A DNA stretch of 64,000 bases from UBA4660 sp034408895 (GCA_034408895.1 JAWXCI010000073.1:43440-107439); one strand, 5' to 3'. Counted from the first letter of the stretch, positions 44,925 to 53,727 are shown. Made by a program: numbers and translations. Notes: a model not told the origin generated them from the sequence alone.

Positions 44925-44942
44925 ACGGATAGACCAGCAAAG

Positions 44943-45899
44943 ATGAAAAAATTTATTGCAGCAATAGCGGTGATCATGGTTTTGGCTGAGGTGCAGGGCC
45001 AACAACTTTGGCGAAGGACACAATTTTCCTACAACACCTACATGATCAACCCTGCCACGGCAGGAACCCAGTTTTATTCACCCATTATAGCCACTTACCG
45101 GCAGCAGTGGGCAGGATTTAAAGGCGCACCGGTCACCTATTCACTCAGCGGCCACACAGCACTTCCCAATAACCTTGGAGTGGGAGGAATTGTATATAAG
45201 GACAATTCCGGTGGAGCAATTTCCCGCACTGGGGTCGAGGTTAGCGGAGCCTATAGAATTGATCTCAACAACGTGGATGCGTTTTCATTTGGCCTCAGCG
45301 CATTGGTGGGTCAATATAAATTCGATAACGAAAGCCTTGTGGTTTATGAAGAAGATGACCAGGCACTGCAACCTATGCAGGTGGAATCACACATGAATTT
45401 TGATGCTTCGGCAGGGTTTCTTGTTTATGGTCCCACCTATTTTTTCGGAATTTCCGTTCCTCAGCTTATCGGATCGAAACTGAACCTCGATTCGGATGTT
45501 GATCCCGGCTCGAACGAGAATGTTCGGCACTTCAACATAATGGGTGCCTACAAATACCAGTTAGATGATGACTGGGACATCCAATCCTCCGGGTTGTTGA
45601 AGTTCACCGCAGTAACACCTGTGCAAATGGATATTCACATCAAGGTCAACTACATTGATGCGATATGGGGTGGTATCACCGTGCGCCCAAAAGATGCCAT
45701 TGCCGCAGTAATTGGTTTGCAGTACAGCGACTTCATGATGAATTATAGCTACGATCTCACCACCAGTGCAGCGCGTACTCTAAGTCCGCATACCCACGAA
45801 ATATCCGTAGGTTACCTGATACCCCGCAAAGGTGGACGCTTCATCAATAAATCATTGCTGGGGCCAAGAAGATTGGAACGCTGGCGCGTAATTCACTAG
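44943..45899 (+). CDS. PorP/SprF family T9SS outer-membrane protein
   Basis: This 318-aa protein has a signal peptide (F-I-A-A-I-A-V-I-M-V-L-A-E-V-Q-G-Q). The PorP/SprF pattern follows: Y-M-I-N-P-A-T-A-G near the start, R-Q-Q-W-A-G-F-K-G-A-P near residue 55, then a 14-strand-like barrel with alternating residues and the closing S-P-H-T-H-E-I-S-V-G-Y motif. Family members bind or help to anchor type B cargo; SprF is needed for SprB export in Flavobacterium. It lies 18 bases after the large adhesin gene, so co-transcription is likely. It is the only PorP/SprF copy in the window and may serve all cluster members. Confidence 0.93.
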   Translation: MKKFIAAIAVIMVLAEVQGQQLWRRTQFSYNTYMINPATAGTQFYSPIIATYRQQWAGFKGAPVTYSLSGHTALPNNLGVGGIVYKDNSGGAISRTGVEVSGAYRIDLNNVDAFSFGLSALVGQYKFDNESLVVYEEDDQALQPMQVESHMNFDASAGFLVYGPTYFFGISVPQLIGSKLNLDSDVDPGSNENVRHFNIMGAYKYQLDDDWDIQSSGLLKFTAVTPVQMDIHIKVNYIDAIWGGITVRPKDAIAAVIGLQYSDFMMNYSYDLTTSAARTLSPHTHEISVGYLIPRKGGRFINKSLLGPRRLERWRVIH

Positions 45900-45970
45900 C
45901 CGCACTCATAAATTTGGCGCCATTGTTGACTGCCCGCGGCTCGAAAAAAAATTCAAACACAATACTAAAA

Positions 45971-46552
45971 ATGAAAAATCTGATACTTGCAACCTTCTTT
46001 TTGGCTTCGGCATTTCTTTCCCATTCCCAGTTCAAACAACTTGTAGTAAAACAAGTGGACAACGGTGGAGTTGTGCCTGGAAAAACTTATCGCGTTTACG
46101 TGGAACTGATGAACGATAAAAACGACCTCCGCACTGTTTATGGTGACACCCTTCACCCTATGATTATTGAAAGCACCAAACCATTTTACCAGAACCCTTA
46201 TGGTGGGGCTATGGCCAATGAAGTGAACAACATATTGGCACAGGAAAAAACGGAATTGCGCTACGACAGTTGGGTGACTATAGGTCGCGAAAACAACCTG
46301 GATAATGCCATCAACAATTTCCAGGTGAAATTCGAAAATTTTGAGAAGGGCGGCAAGATTGAAACGTACGATGGAGCATGGTTCTGCACCCCCGACCACA
46401 AACAAACTTGGGCTAAGGATAACAACATGCAAATACTGATTGGACAATTCACATCCGAAGGAAAGGTGACCGGTATCATCAACCTAATGGGCAAGGACAA
46501 TGAAGGTGCAGTGTGGCAGGAAACTAATGTGAAGTTTACCTGCGGGAAATAA
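45971..46552 (+). CDS. Secreted protein made only of the shared domain
   Basis: The start is the ATG at 45971 (194 aa), which begins a signal peptide (M-K-N-L-I-L-A-T-F-F-L-A-S-A-F-L-S-H-S-Q); the open frame extends 19 codons upstream. The mature part is a single domain with V-V-P-G-K-T-Y-R-V-Y, Y-D-S-W-V-T-I-G, Y-D-G-A-W-F and I-L-I-G-Q-F-T. It aligns throughout with the 293-1279 product and, by motif order, with the N-terminal domains of the adhesins upstream. There is no T9SS sorting domain. It lies 71 bases after PorP/SprF, is followed by a strong terminator and closes the operon. It could be a periplasmic or surface partner for the adhesins, or a subunit that pairs with the same domain. 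Function is unknown. Confidence 0.82.
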   Translation: MKNLILATFFLASAFLSHSQFKQLVVKQVDNGGVVPGKTYRVYVELMNDKNDLRTVYGDTLHPMIIESTKPFYQNPYGGAMANEVNNILAQEKTELRYDSWVTIGRENNLDNAINNFQVKFENFEKGGKIETYDGAWFCTPDHKQTWAKDNNMQILIGQFTSEGKVTGIINLMGKDNEGAVWQETNVKFTCGK

Positions 46553-46578
46553 AATTCGAAGATTTTTATCTGTCAATT

Positions 46579-46613
46579 AATCCCGTTGATCACCACGATC
46601 AACGGGATTTTTG
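46579..46613 (+). terminator. Strong intrinsic terminator closing the adhesin cluster
   Basis: A perfect 13-bp stem AATCCCGTTGATC (46579-46591) with its complement (46597-46609), a 5-base loop and a following T-rich tract. Confidence 0.92.
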
Positions 46614-46722
46614 TTTAAGACAAAATGAAATACCGGCTATCATTAGTCTCAAAATGGAAGTGAAGCTTTCGACTATAGTTCACCACGACACTTTTGAATT
46701 CATGTGAGGAGTGATACAACTA

Positions 46723-46998
46723 TCACATTACCGCTTTCAATTCAGTTTCACTTAAAAGAAACAGGCCACCACCGGCAGGGCCTATCCAAAAATGAAGCTC
46801 TTGATGCTTTGCAATTGAAAAAACTTCTTTATGACTATCACTCCTTGTGAATTTCCCGCTCAAGTTGTTAAAGTGGACCAATCCCTTATCGGTGGCAAGC
46901 CACGGTGAATTGCCGCTACCATGAACCATAGCATGTATTATTTCCCAGCCAACCTGACCAAAAATTTCATTCGGGTCATAGCCGACCGTACAATTCAA
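46723..46998 (-). pseudogene. Remnant of a sensor with regulator-propeller repeats
   Basis: This 91-codon open stretch has no ATG start and begins 11 bases after the stop of the upstream response regulator. It contains W-L-A-T-D-K-G-L-V-H-F and F-W-I-G-P-A-G-G-G-L-F, the pattern of two-component-regulator propeller (Reg_prop) repeats that form the sensing half of large histidine kinases. The kinase part is absent. It is probably what remains of the partner of the adjacent regulator. The flanks to 46620 hold nothing else recognisable. Confidence 0.6.
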
Positions 46999-47009
46999 TT
47001 TCGATTGAA

Positions 47010-47684
47010 CTATGGACAGAGAAAAGTCACAATCAGAGCCAGCGAAAGCAACTTCTCCCGCAGTGTTTTACCCACCGCCTCGCTCTGGGTGTATACCTGA
47101 AGTTTTTCGTAAATTCTTCGCACATGATTGTTCACTGTATGAAATGAAATGCTGAGTTTGTCAGCAATGATTTTGTAGCTCAAACCTTTCACAAGAAATG
47201 AGAGAATTTCTTTTTCTCTTTCCGTCAAACCATAATCTTCAGCATTGCGAAAGTTTCCATGTGCGTTGAAGTAACTTAGGACTTTGGAAGCAATACTTGG
47301 CGTGATGGGTGCTCCCCCTTCCATTGCGTCCTTTATGGCGTCAATCACTTTTGTGGGTTCGGTTTTTTTCAAGATGTATCCGACTGCGCCCGATTGAAGC
47401 GAGCGAAAAACTTTGTCGTCATCTTCGAACACAGTTTGCATGATGACTTTCACCCTCGGATATTTTTTGCGGATAAGTTTCAATCCCTGCAATCCATCCA
47501 CCCGCGGCATTTGAATGTCCATGAGCACAACATCCGGTTTGTGTGCTTCCAATGCATCTATCACATCGCTGCAATCTTCATAAGTAGCGGTGAATTCCAG
47601 TTCAGGGTCGTTTGAGATGAGCAGGCGAAGACTTTCCCTGCGGTGTTCGTTGTCATCGAAAACAAGTACGCGGATTTTTTTCAT
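47010..47684 (-). CDS. LuxR/NarL-type response regulator
   Basis: The ATG at 47684 gives 224 aa starting M-K-K-I-R-V-L-V-F-D-D-N. The receiver has the acidic pair D10/D11, the phosphorylation site Asp56 in V-V-L-M-D-I-Q-M-P and the conserved lysine in I-L-K-K-T. A LuxR-type helix-turn-helix at about 150-210 (L-T-E-R-E-K-E-I-L-S-F-L, F-H-T-V-N-N-H-V-R-R-I-Y) binds DNA. A sensor remnant lies just downstream, so this regulator may now be activated by another kinase. The frame upstream of 47684 is not needed. Confidence 0.9.
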   Translation of the reverse strand: MKKIRVLVFDDNEHRRESLRLLISNDPELEFTATYEDCSDVIDALEAHKPDVVLMDIQMPRVDGLQGLKLIRKKYPRVKVIMQTVFEDDDKVFRSLQSGAVGYILKKTEPTKVIDAIKDAMEGGAPITPSIASKVLSYFNAHGNFRNAEDYGLTEREKEILSFLVKGLSYKIIADKLSISFHTVNNHVRRIYEKLQVYTQSEAVGKTLREKLLSLALIVTFLCP

Positions 47685-48061
47685 GGTGAAAAATGATGTT
47701 GAATTACAGGCAAAGGTGTACGAAAGCAAAACCTCTGTACAATGGCATGTTCGTGTCCCCCCGCTAAAGTGGTCGAAGACCCATTAGGCGGTAACTGATG
47801 AAACCGCTTGATAAACACAATTGACGAAGGTGACCGATTCCAGGCTGATAAAAGCGATTCAAGAAGGTGACTTAACACGCTGACCGATTATACTTCCAAA
47901 TCTCCTATTCGAAATCCCTACTGTCCGATGAAGATTTTCTGACGTGCAAATGAACCCTTGAGTGTTGAATTTGCTGATGATTTCCTTGGGGCGCTAAAAT
48001 CAAGTCCTTGTTTTATCCGCTGAGATCAAGTTCGAGTTGTTGTTTATCCATCGATTTCTGC

Positions 48062-48122
48062 CTGACTCGTCCTGAAATAGCTTTACACTAAAACAGTGTA
48101 AAGCTATTTCAGGACAAGTCAG
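48062..48122. repeat. Long perfect-type hairpin (28-bp stem)
   Basis: The left arm (48062-48089) and right arm (48095-48122) pair over 28 positions with a single mismatch and a 5-base loop. The inner 20 bp are perfect (TCCTGAAATAGCTTTACACT and its complement). It lies in the 505-base gap 47685-48189, between two minus-strand genes, which otherwise holds no recognisable gene. There is no T-tract. It may be two element ends joined together, or a MITE. Confidence 0.85.
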
Positions 48123-48189
48123 AATTTGCTTTCAGGAACTTGGATTACAATTTCTTTCATCGGAAACCAATTTTTTTTCTAAAGCAAAT

Positions 48190-50832
48190 CTAAGCCTTCA
48201 CCGGACTCTGTTCCTCCTCCTCCTTATACTTCATAATCTGCCCAAGCGCGTCCGGCACCACATCACTGCAAACAACAATGAACGAACCTGCCACGGCATT
48301 CTTAATCGCGTACTCAATCGCTTGCTGTTCTTTTCTAATAACCGTAATTTTTTTCTCGGTGCTAACTCCGTGAATGCCTTCGGTCATGAGGTCAATGATT
48401 TCTTGCTCTGTTCTTCCGCGCAGGTTTTTGTCCTGGCGGATTACTATTTCGTCAAACATGCCAGCGGCTACCCGACCGAGGTTGCGGATATCGTCATCGC
48501 GCCTGTCACCCACACCTGCAATGATTCCGATTTTGGGTGTTGCGTCCACCTTGCTGAGGTAATCGCTGATGGCCAAAAAGCCATGGGTGTTGTGTGCATA
48601 GTCCACCATCACAGTGAAGTGTTTGAACTGGAACATGTTCATGCGGCCGGGTGTGGTGGCAGGACTAGGAATAAAAGTCATGAGTGCACTTCGCATGTCC
48701 TCAATGTCCCAGCCGCGCGTGAATCCTGCCAGCACTACAGGCAAAATATTGGCGATGTTGAACGTGGCTTTGCCAGCATAAGTGAGGGGAATGCTGGCTG
48801 CTTTTTCCACACGAATTTTCCAGGTGCCTTTGCAAATGGTAACGTATCCGCTTTCGTAAATGGCAGCGAGGCCGCCACCTTTTATGTGCTTCTGAATGAG
48901 TGGATTTTTTTCATCCAACGAGAAGTACGCGACTTTGCATTCGAGTCCTTTGGCCATTGCCACGGTGTGTTCATTGTCGGCATTGAGGATGGTGTAGCCG
49001 TTGGGCAAAACCGTTTCGGGAACAACAGCTTTCACTTTGGCAAGTTGTTCCACCGTGTCAATATCACTGAGACCAAGATGGTCTTCGGCCACGTTGGTCA
49101 CAATCGCAATATCACAATTGTGAAAGCCGAGACCTGCGCGTAAAATTCCTCCACGTGCAGTTTCAAGCACTGCGAAATCAACGGTGGGGTCTTTCAAGAC
49201 AAACTCGGCAGAGATGGGTCCTGTGCAGTCGCCTCTCATCATGAGTGCGTTCTGGATGTACACGCCATCGGTGGTGGTATAGCCAACCTTGTACCCCATC
49301 TGTTTTACCATGTGCGCCATGAGGCGGGTGGTGGTGGTTTTTCCATTCGTGCCAGTAACCGCTATGATGGGAATTCGTGCGGAAGTGCCAGGAGGATAGA
49401 GCATGTCAATAACGGGCTCTGCAACATTTCGTGGAAGTCCATCTGTTGGTTCAAGGTGCATGCGGAAGCCGGGCGCAGCATTCACTTCGAGTATGGCTCC
49501 ACCGTTTTCTTTAACAGGGGTTGAGAGGTCGGAAGCCATGATGTCAATGCCGCAGATGTCGAGTCCGATGATGCGCGCAATGCGTTCGCACATAAAAATA
49601 TTGTCGGGATGAACCATCTCGGTAACGTCCGTTGCAGTACCTCCTGTTGAAAGATTTGCGGTAGGTTTCAGGAAAATTTCTTCGCCCTTTTTGGGAATGC
49701 TTTCGAGGGTTAGTTCAGCGCGATTCAACATCTCCATTAGGAAATCGTCCACTGTAATTTGTGTCAACACTTTTTCGTGACCATAACCTCTGCGAGGGTC
49801 TGCGTTTACGATTTCAATAAGTTGTGTTATGGAGTGTTTTCCATCGCCAACAACTGCCGCGGGTTTTCTGATTGCAGCCGCAACAAACTTGTAATTGATG
49901 ACAAGGCAGCGGTGGTCTTGTCCGGTGATAAATCTTTCTACTATGACTGCGCGACCATATTTTTTTGCTGCTGCTAATCCTGCCACGGCACCTTCCCAGT
50001 CTTTGATATCCGTGGTGGCACCCTTGCCATGATTTCCATCCACGGGTTTAGTCACGATGGGATAGTTGAGGGAGTCAATGGCTTCCTTCAATCCTTCTTC
50101 TGTGTAAACTATTCGTCCTTTTGGAACTGGAATTTCGGCTGCACCAAGTAGATTTTTTGTTTCTTCTTTGTCGCATGCAATGTCCACCGCAATGCTTCCT
50201 GTGGTGCTTGCAATGGTGGCGCGTATCCTTCTTTGATTCACTCCATAACCGAGTTGCACGAGTGAATGCCTGTTCAATCTTATGTAAGGAATGCCGCGCG
50301 ACACTGCTTCATCAACGATACATCCGGTAGATGGGCCGAGACGTTCGGCTTCGCGGATTTCACGCATTTCCTGAATGTCGGCCTTCAGTTTTTCAGCAAT
50401 GACTGACACTGCATCACTGGAAATCAATTCTTCGGCAATTCGCACTGCAGCTCGCGCTGCGTACTGTCCTGCCTTTTCCTCGAGGTAGTCGAATACTACA
50501 TTGTACACTCCAGGCGTGGTGGTTTCGCGTGTACGCCCGAAGCCACAATTCATCTGCGCCATCGTTTGTATTTCCAATGCGATGTGTTCTATGACATGGC
50601 CCATCCATGTTCCTTTTTCCACGCGATGGAAGAACCCACCCGGCACGCCTTCGCTGCATCGGTGCGAAAACATGCCAGGTAACAACTCGCGCAGCCGTTC
50701 CAAAAAGTTTGGAATTTCATTGGTTGGTTTTTGCTCCATGTCCTCAAGGTCGAGGCGCATTTGGATGAGTTTTTTTCTGCGGATGCTCCAGAGGTTGGGG
50801 CCTTTCAGGGTTTTGATGTCGAGGATTTTCAT
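48190..50832 (-). CDS. cphA: Cyanophycin synthetase
   Basis: CphA makes the storage polymer of aspartate and arginine from ATP and the two amino acids. The 880-aa protein has the expected three parts: an N-terminal domain (about 1-165, with H-V-I-E-H-I-A-L-E-I-Q), an ATP-grasp domain (about 220-475, with P-V-D-G-N-H-G-K-G, E-V-N-A-A-P-G) and a Mur-ligase-like domain from about 485 with the P-loop G-T-N-G-K-T-T-T-T. The D-Y-A-H-N-T-H-G segment is also typical. No cyanophycinase (cphB) or isoaspartyl dipeptidase gene is in the window. Stored polymer would provide nitrogen and carbon. Confidence 0.94.
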   Translation of the reverse strand: MKILDIKTLKGPNLWSIRRKKLIQMRLDLEDMEQKPTNEIPNFLERLRELLPGMFSHRCSEGVPGGFFHRVEKGTWMGHVIEHIALEIQTMAQMNCGFGRTRETTTPGVYNVVFDYLEEKAGQYAARAAVRIAEELISSDAVSVIAEKLKADIQEMREIREAERLGPSTGCIVDEAVSRGIPYIRLNRHSLVQLGYGVNQRRIRATIASTTGSIAVDIACDKEETKNLLGAAEIPVPKGRIVYTEEGLKEAIDSLNYPIVTKPVDGNHGKGATTDIKDWEGAVAGLAAAKKYGRAVIVERFITGQDHRCLVINYKFVAAAIRKPAAVVGDGKHSITQLIEIVNADPRRGYGHEKVLTQITVDDFLMEMLNRAELTLESIPKKGEEIFLKPTANLSTGGTATDVTEMVHPDNIFMCERIARIIGLDICGIDIMASDLSTPVKENGGAILEVNAAPGFRMHLEPTDGLPRNVAEPVIDMLYPPGTSARIPIIAVTGTNGKTTTTRLMAHMVKQMGYKVGYTTTDGVYIQNALMMRGDCTGPISAEFVLKDPTVDFAVLETARGGILRAGLGFHNCDIAIVTNVAEDHLGLSDIDTVEQLAKVKAVVPETVLPNGYTILNADNEHTVAMAKGLECKVAYFSLDEKNPLIQKHIKGGGLAAIYESGYVTICKGTWKIRVEKAASIPLTYAGKATFNIANILPVVLAGFTRGWDIEDMRSALMTFIPSPATTPGRMNMFQFKHFTVMVDYAHNTHGFLAISDYLSKVDATPKIGIIAGVGDRRDDDIRNLGRVAAGMFDEIVIRQDKNLRGRTEQEIIDLMTEGIHGVSTEKKITVIRKEQQAIEYAIKNAVAGSFIVVCSDVVPDALGQIMKYKEEEEQSPVKA

Positions 50833-51248
50833 AAGTCAAAAGTGGGATAAGTCAAAATTCAAAAATGTCAAATGTTAGTTTCATGATTGGCAACTTAAAG
50901 CACATCCCGATAGTTATCGGTACGAACCTCGAAGCGTATGAAAAAAGTTTGGTGGTGAAAATATGGAAAGAGGACGTTGGTCATTTTGAGTTACCCGCGC
51001 AACTCATGTGGTATGGAATGAGAACGGTTCCTTTATTATTGAGCTCAATCGTTTGTCATAAAGGCTATTATTAAAAAGGCTGCTGTGGTAAGTTCAAGCA
51101 TCCAGCACTGGAGACAACCAGATGGGACAGGGGTCGGATATTTATTTTGACTTTTGTGCGAGCCAAACAACTACTGGTTGCCTCTGTTAATTTTTGGTTT
51201 GATGGAAATGTGGTAGCCATCGGGAAACGAATTCAGAACCCATACAAA
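50833..51248. other. Intergenic region with a palindrome copy and AAGTCAAA repeats
   Basis: This 416-base gap between cphA and the LytTR regulator (both minus strand) holds repeated AAGTCAAAA/T units at 50832-50875, upstream of cphA. It also has a near-perfect copy of the 18-bp palindrome family (50905-50922). A 69-codon plus-strand frame at 50865-51074 overlaps the palindrome and is not supported as a gene. Confidence 0.5.
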
Positions 51249-51986
51249 TCACAAACTCATCAACTCGCGAAACTTTGCCGCTTGTCTTCTGGAAACTTCC
51301 ACTGTGGTTTGCTTTTCATCTTTAAGCGTAAGCCGAAGCCCACCGTTGAACCAGTTCTCCACCTGCTGCACCCATCTTAAATTGACAATGAACTTGCGGT
51401 TGGTACGAAAGAAGGAGCGGTGATCGAGGCGATCTTCCAGGTTGTTGAGCGATTTTAGGATAAGCGGCTTAAACTTGTCGAAGAACACCCGCACATAATT
51501 TCCTTCTGATTCGAAGAGGCGCACATCGCGCAGGGAAACAAACCAGCATTTCTCACCATCCTTTAAAAAAATCTGGTCATCCTGGCCCAGCCGGTTGTTT
51601 TTGGCTTCTTCCATCAGGCGCTGTTCTTTCTGGATGGCGCGTTCTACTTTGTGTATGGCATCTGCCAGGCGGTCTTCCTCCACTGGTTTCAGCAAATAGT
51701 CCAAGGCATTCACCTCAAATGCCTTGAGGGCGTACTCATCATAAGCAGTGACAAAAATTACGCGCGGCACCGATTCCAGTTGCTCCAGCAATTCGAACCC
51801 GGTTTTGCCCGGCATCTGGATGTCGAGAAAAAGCAAATCGGGATTGTGTTGTTGTATAGCTTCCATGGCTTCATCGGCATTGGAACACTCGCCAATGATT
51901 TCGATTTCGGGAAAATTCTTTAGCAGTGAAGTCAATTCCTTTCTGGCCAGGCGTTCGTCATCAACAAGTATGGTTCTCAGTTTCAT
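51249..51986 (-). CDS. LytTR-type response regulator
   Basis: This 245-aa protein has a receiver with the acidic pair D9/D10 and Asp55 in L-L-F-L-D-I-Q-M-P-G, and the lysine in L-L-K-P. A LytTR DNA-binding domain (about 140-245) follows, with W-F-V-S-L-R-D-V-R-L-F-E-S-E-G-N-Y and F-F-R-T-N-R-K-F-I-V-N-L. It overlaps the kinase gene by 4 bases, so the two are translated together. Targets are unknown. Confidence 0.94.
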   Translation of the reverse strand: MKLRTILVDDERLARKELTSLLKNFPEIEIIGECSNADEAMEAIQQHNPDLLFLDIQMPGKTGFELLEQLESVPRVIFVTAYDEYALKAFEVNALDYLLKPVEEDRLADAIHKVERAIQKEQRLMEEAKNNRLGQDDQIFLKDGEKCWFVSLRDVRLFESEGNYVRVFFDKFKPLILKSLNNLEDRLDHRSFFRTNRKFIVNLRWVQQVENWFNGGLRLTLKDEKQTTVEVSRRQAAKFRELMSL

Positions 51987-53032
51987 GATAAATTTATTTT
52001 TGGGATTAGAAAATTTGCAACCACATTGTCTTCCTCTTGTCCGATAGTGAACGAGGCTTGATTACCAAAGATGAGTTCAAGGCGTTTGCGGGTGTTCAAC
52101 AGGCCTATACCGGTACCGTTGGAATTGTGCGACCATGTTCCTGAGTTGGATACACGGATCGAAAAATGTTCCTTTGCTTCCACCGATGCCCGAATGAGTA
52201 CAATTCCTCCTTCTTTCCTTTTCGAAATTCCGTGCTTCACGGCATTCTCCACCACTGTTTGCAGCATGAAAGGCGGTATTTCGAAGCTAAGCGTAGCCGG
52301 GTCAATTTGCAATTCAACATGAAGCCGTTCTTCGAAACGGATTTTTTCAAGCGACAAGTATTTCTCTACCAATTCCAACTCTTCGCGAAGTGCAACGGTT
52401 GGCTTCTTTCCCAGCAAAAAATTGTTGCGAAGCATTCCACTCAACAGGGTGATGGCTTGTTTTGCTTTGTCAGGGTTTTCGTCCACCAACGCTCTTATGC
52501 TGTTCATGCAGTTGAACATGAAGTGCGGATTAACCTGTGCCTTGAAATTGTTCATTTCAATTTCCGTTTTTGCCGCATGCAATTCAAGGTTTTTTATTTC
52601 TTCCTTCTTGTAGTTCTGAAATTGGGCAATGGCAAAATAGATGAAGCTCCAAAGAAGCGAAAGGAAGATGAAGACAAGCCCTGACTCCACGAATTTCGAA
52701 AGGCTGAAGCTCTCGTAGAAGGGAATGCGCCCCAACCGCAAGTCGCCCAGGGCAATGTTCAATAGAATGATGAACATGCCGCAAACAAATGATGCGGCAA
52801 GAATGCGCAACACCAATGACGGAATAGTCTTTTGCTTCCAACCCCAACCATGAATAAAATAGCGGTAGATGTGAGTGACTGAAATACCGGTAACGATTAT
52901 GCTGATGGATGAAAACAAATAATCGGCACCTGACATTTCCTGCCGGGCGTATGCATTCAACACATTGCCCAGGGTGAAAAGCCCCCATCCTATGAACTGG
53001 CAACGCCAATAAATTTTAAGTCTGTTGTGCAT
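51983..53032 (-). CDS. LytS/YehU-type sensor histidine kinase
   Basis: The ATG at 53032 is preferred (349 aa, M-H-N-R-L-K-I-Y-W-R). A TACCTTTG box lies 12 bases upstream (53044-53051), and the 30 residues added by the upstream start do not look conserved. Four membrane helices (about 10-135) are followed by a coiled coil and the His_kinase domain with the phosphorylation site in Q-V-N-P-H-F-M-F-N. The ATPase domain follows (P-P-F-M-L-Q-T-V-V-E-N-A-V-K-H-G, G-T-G-I-G-L-L-N). With the LytTR regulator it forms a classic pair. No separate sensing domain is seen. Confidence 0.92.
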   Translation of the reverse strand: MHNRLKIYWRCQFIGWGLFTLGNVLNAYARQEMSGADYLFSSISIIVTGISVTHIYRYFIHGWGWKQKTIPSLVLRILAASFVCGMFIILLNIALGDLRLGRIPFYESFSLSKFVESGLVFIFLSLLWSFIYFAIAQFQNYKKEEIKNLELHAAKTEIEMNNFKAQVNPHFMFNCMNSIRALVDENPDKAKQAITLLSGMLRNNFLLGKKPTVALREELELVEKYLSLEKIRFEERLHVELQIDPATLSFEIPPFMLQTVVENAVKHGISKRKEGGIVLIRASVEAKEHFSIRVSNSGTWSHNSNGTGIGLLNTRKRLELIFGNQASFTIGQEEDNVVANFLIPKINLS

Positions 53033-53043
53033 CGGTTTCAGAA

Positions 53044-53051
53044 CAAAGGTA
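53044..53051 (-). promoter_or_regulatory. -7 box of the LytS/LytR operon
   Basis: CAAAGGTA reads TACCTTTG on the minus strand, an exact TAnnTTTG match 12 bases before the ATG at 53032. It supports the internal start and a nearly leaderless transcript. Confidence 0.5.
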
Positions 53052-53130
53052 GATTCGCATTCTTTGCCGAAGTCTGAAACAAATACACTATCGGAGGGAG
53101 GACAGGTTAACTGGTAAATCAACCATTACA

Positions 53131-53727
53131 ATGAACTATCTCGCACATTTTCTGCTCAGTTTTGATGATGACGATTTGCTTGCGGGCCAGTTCCTAACCG
53201 ATGCTTACAAGGGCAACAAATACAAAAAACTGCCATCGCGAATAGCAATGGGAGTAATGCTGCACCGCTACATAGACTCCTATACCGACTCGCACCAGCA
53301 GATACTTGAAATGCGGAAGATCGTGCGTCCTGTTCTGGGGCTTTGGTCCTCTCCGGCTCTCGATGTGCTTTGCGACCATTTGCTTACCCGCCATTGGGAA
53401 AAATTTGCGGCAAACAAATCACGGCCGACCTTTATTTTGGATGTTTATTCAACACTTCAGCGCTATGATAATTTCTTTAATGATGAAATGCGTTTGGTTT
53501 TTCAATCCATGAAAAAACACGATTGGCTCAATGCATACTCAACCACCTCAGGAATGCAGCGCGCTTTCAGTGGCATGTCCTCTCGTCTGCCCCAGGCACA
53601 AAATCTCCAGAAGGCAATGAATGTGTTCATGGCGAATGAAGAACAAATGGAACAAGCCTTTTTAAAGTTTTATCCTGAACTTATCCTCAATTCTGAACAG
53701 AAAATGGAATCATTTGAAGACCTTTAA
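53131..53727 (+). CDS. acpH: Acyl carrier protein phosphodiesterase
   Basis: This 198-aa HD-type metal-dependent hydrolase removes the 4'-phosphopantetheine arm from acyl carrier protein. Family marks are M-N-Y-L-A-H at the start, G-Q-F-L-T-D-A-Y-K-G, M-L-H-R-Y-I-D-S-Y-T-D-S-H and C-D-H-L-L-T-R-H-W. The length matches E. coli AcpH. It is divergent from the LytS gene. Confidence 0.88.
   Translation: MNYLAHFLLSFDDDDLLAGQFLTDAYKGNKYKKLPSRIAMGVMLHRYIDSYTDSHQQILEMRKIVRPVLGLWSSPALDVLCDHLLTRHWEKFAANKSRPTFILDVYSTLQRYDNFFNDEMRLVFQSMKKHDWLNAYSTTSGMQRAFSGMSSRLPQAQNLQKAMNVFMANEEQMEQAFLKFYPELILNSEQKMESFEDL

Noticed and set aside
50865..51074. 69-codon plus-strand frame upstream of cphA
   Set aside because: It overlaps a dispersed palindrome and the simple AAGTCAAA repeats and has no recognisable family features.
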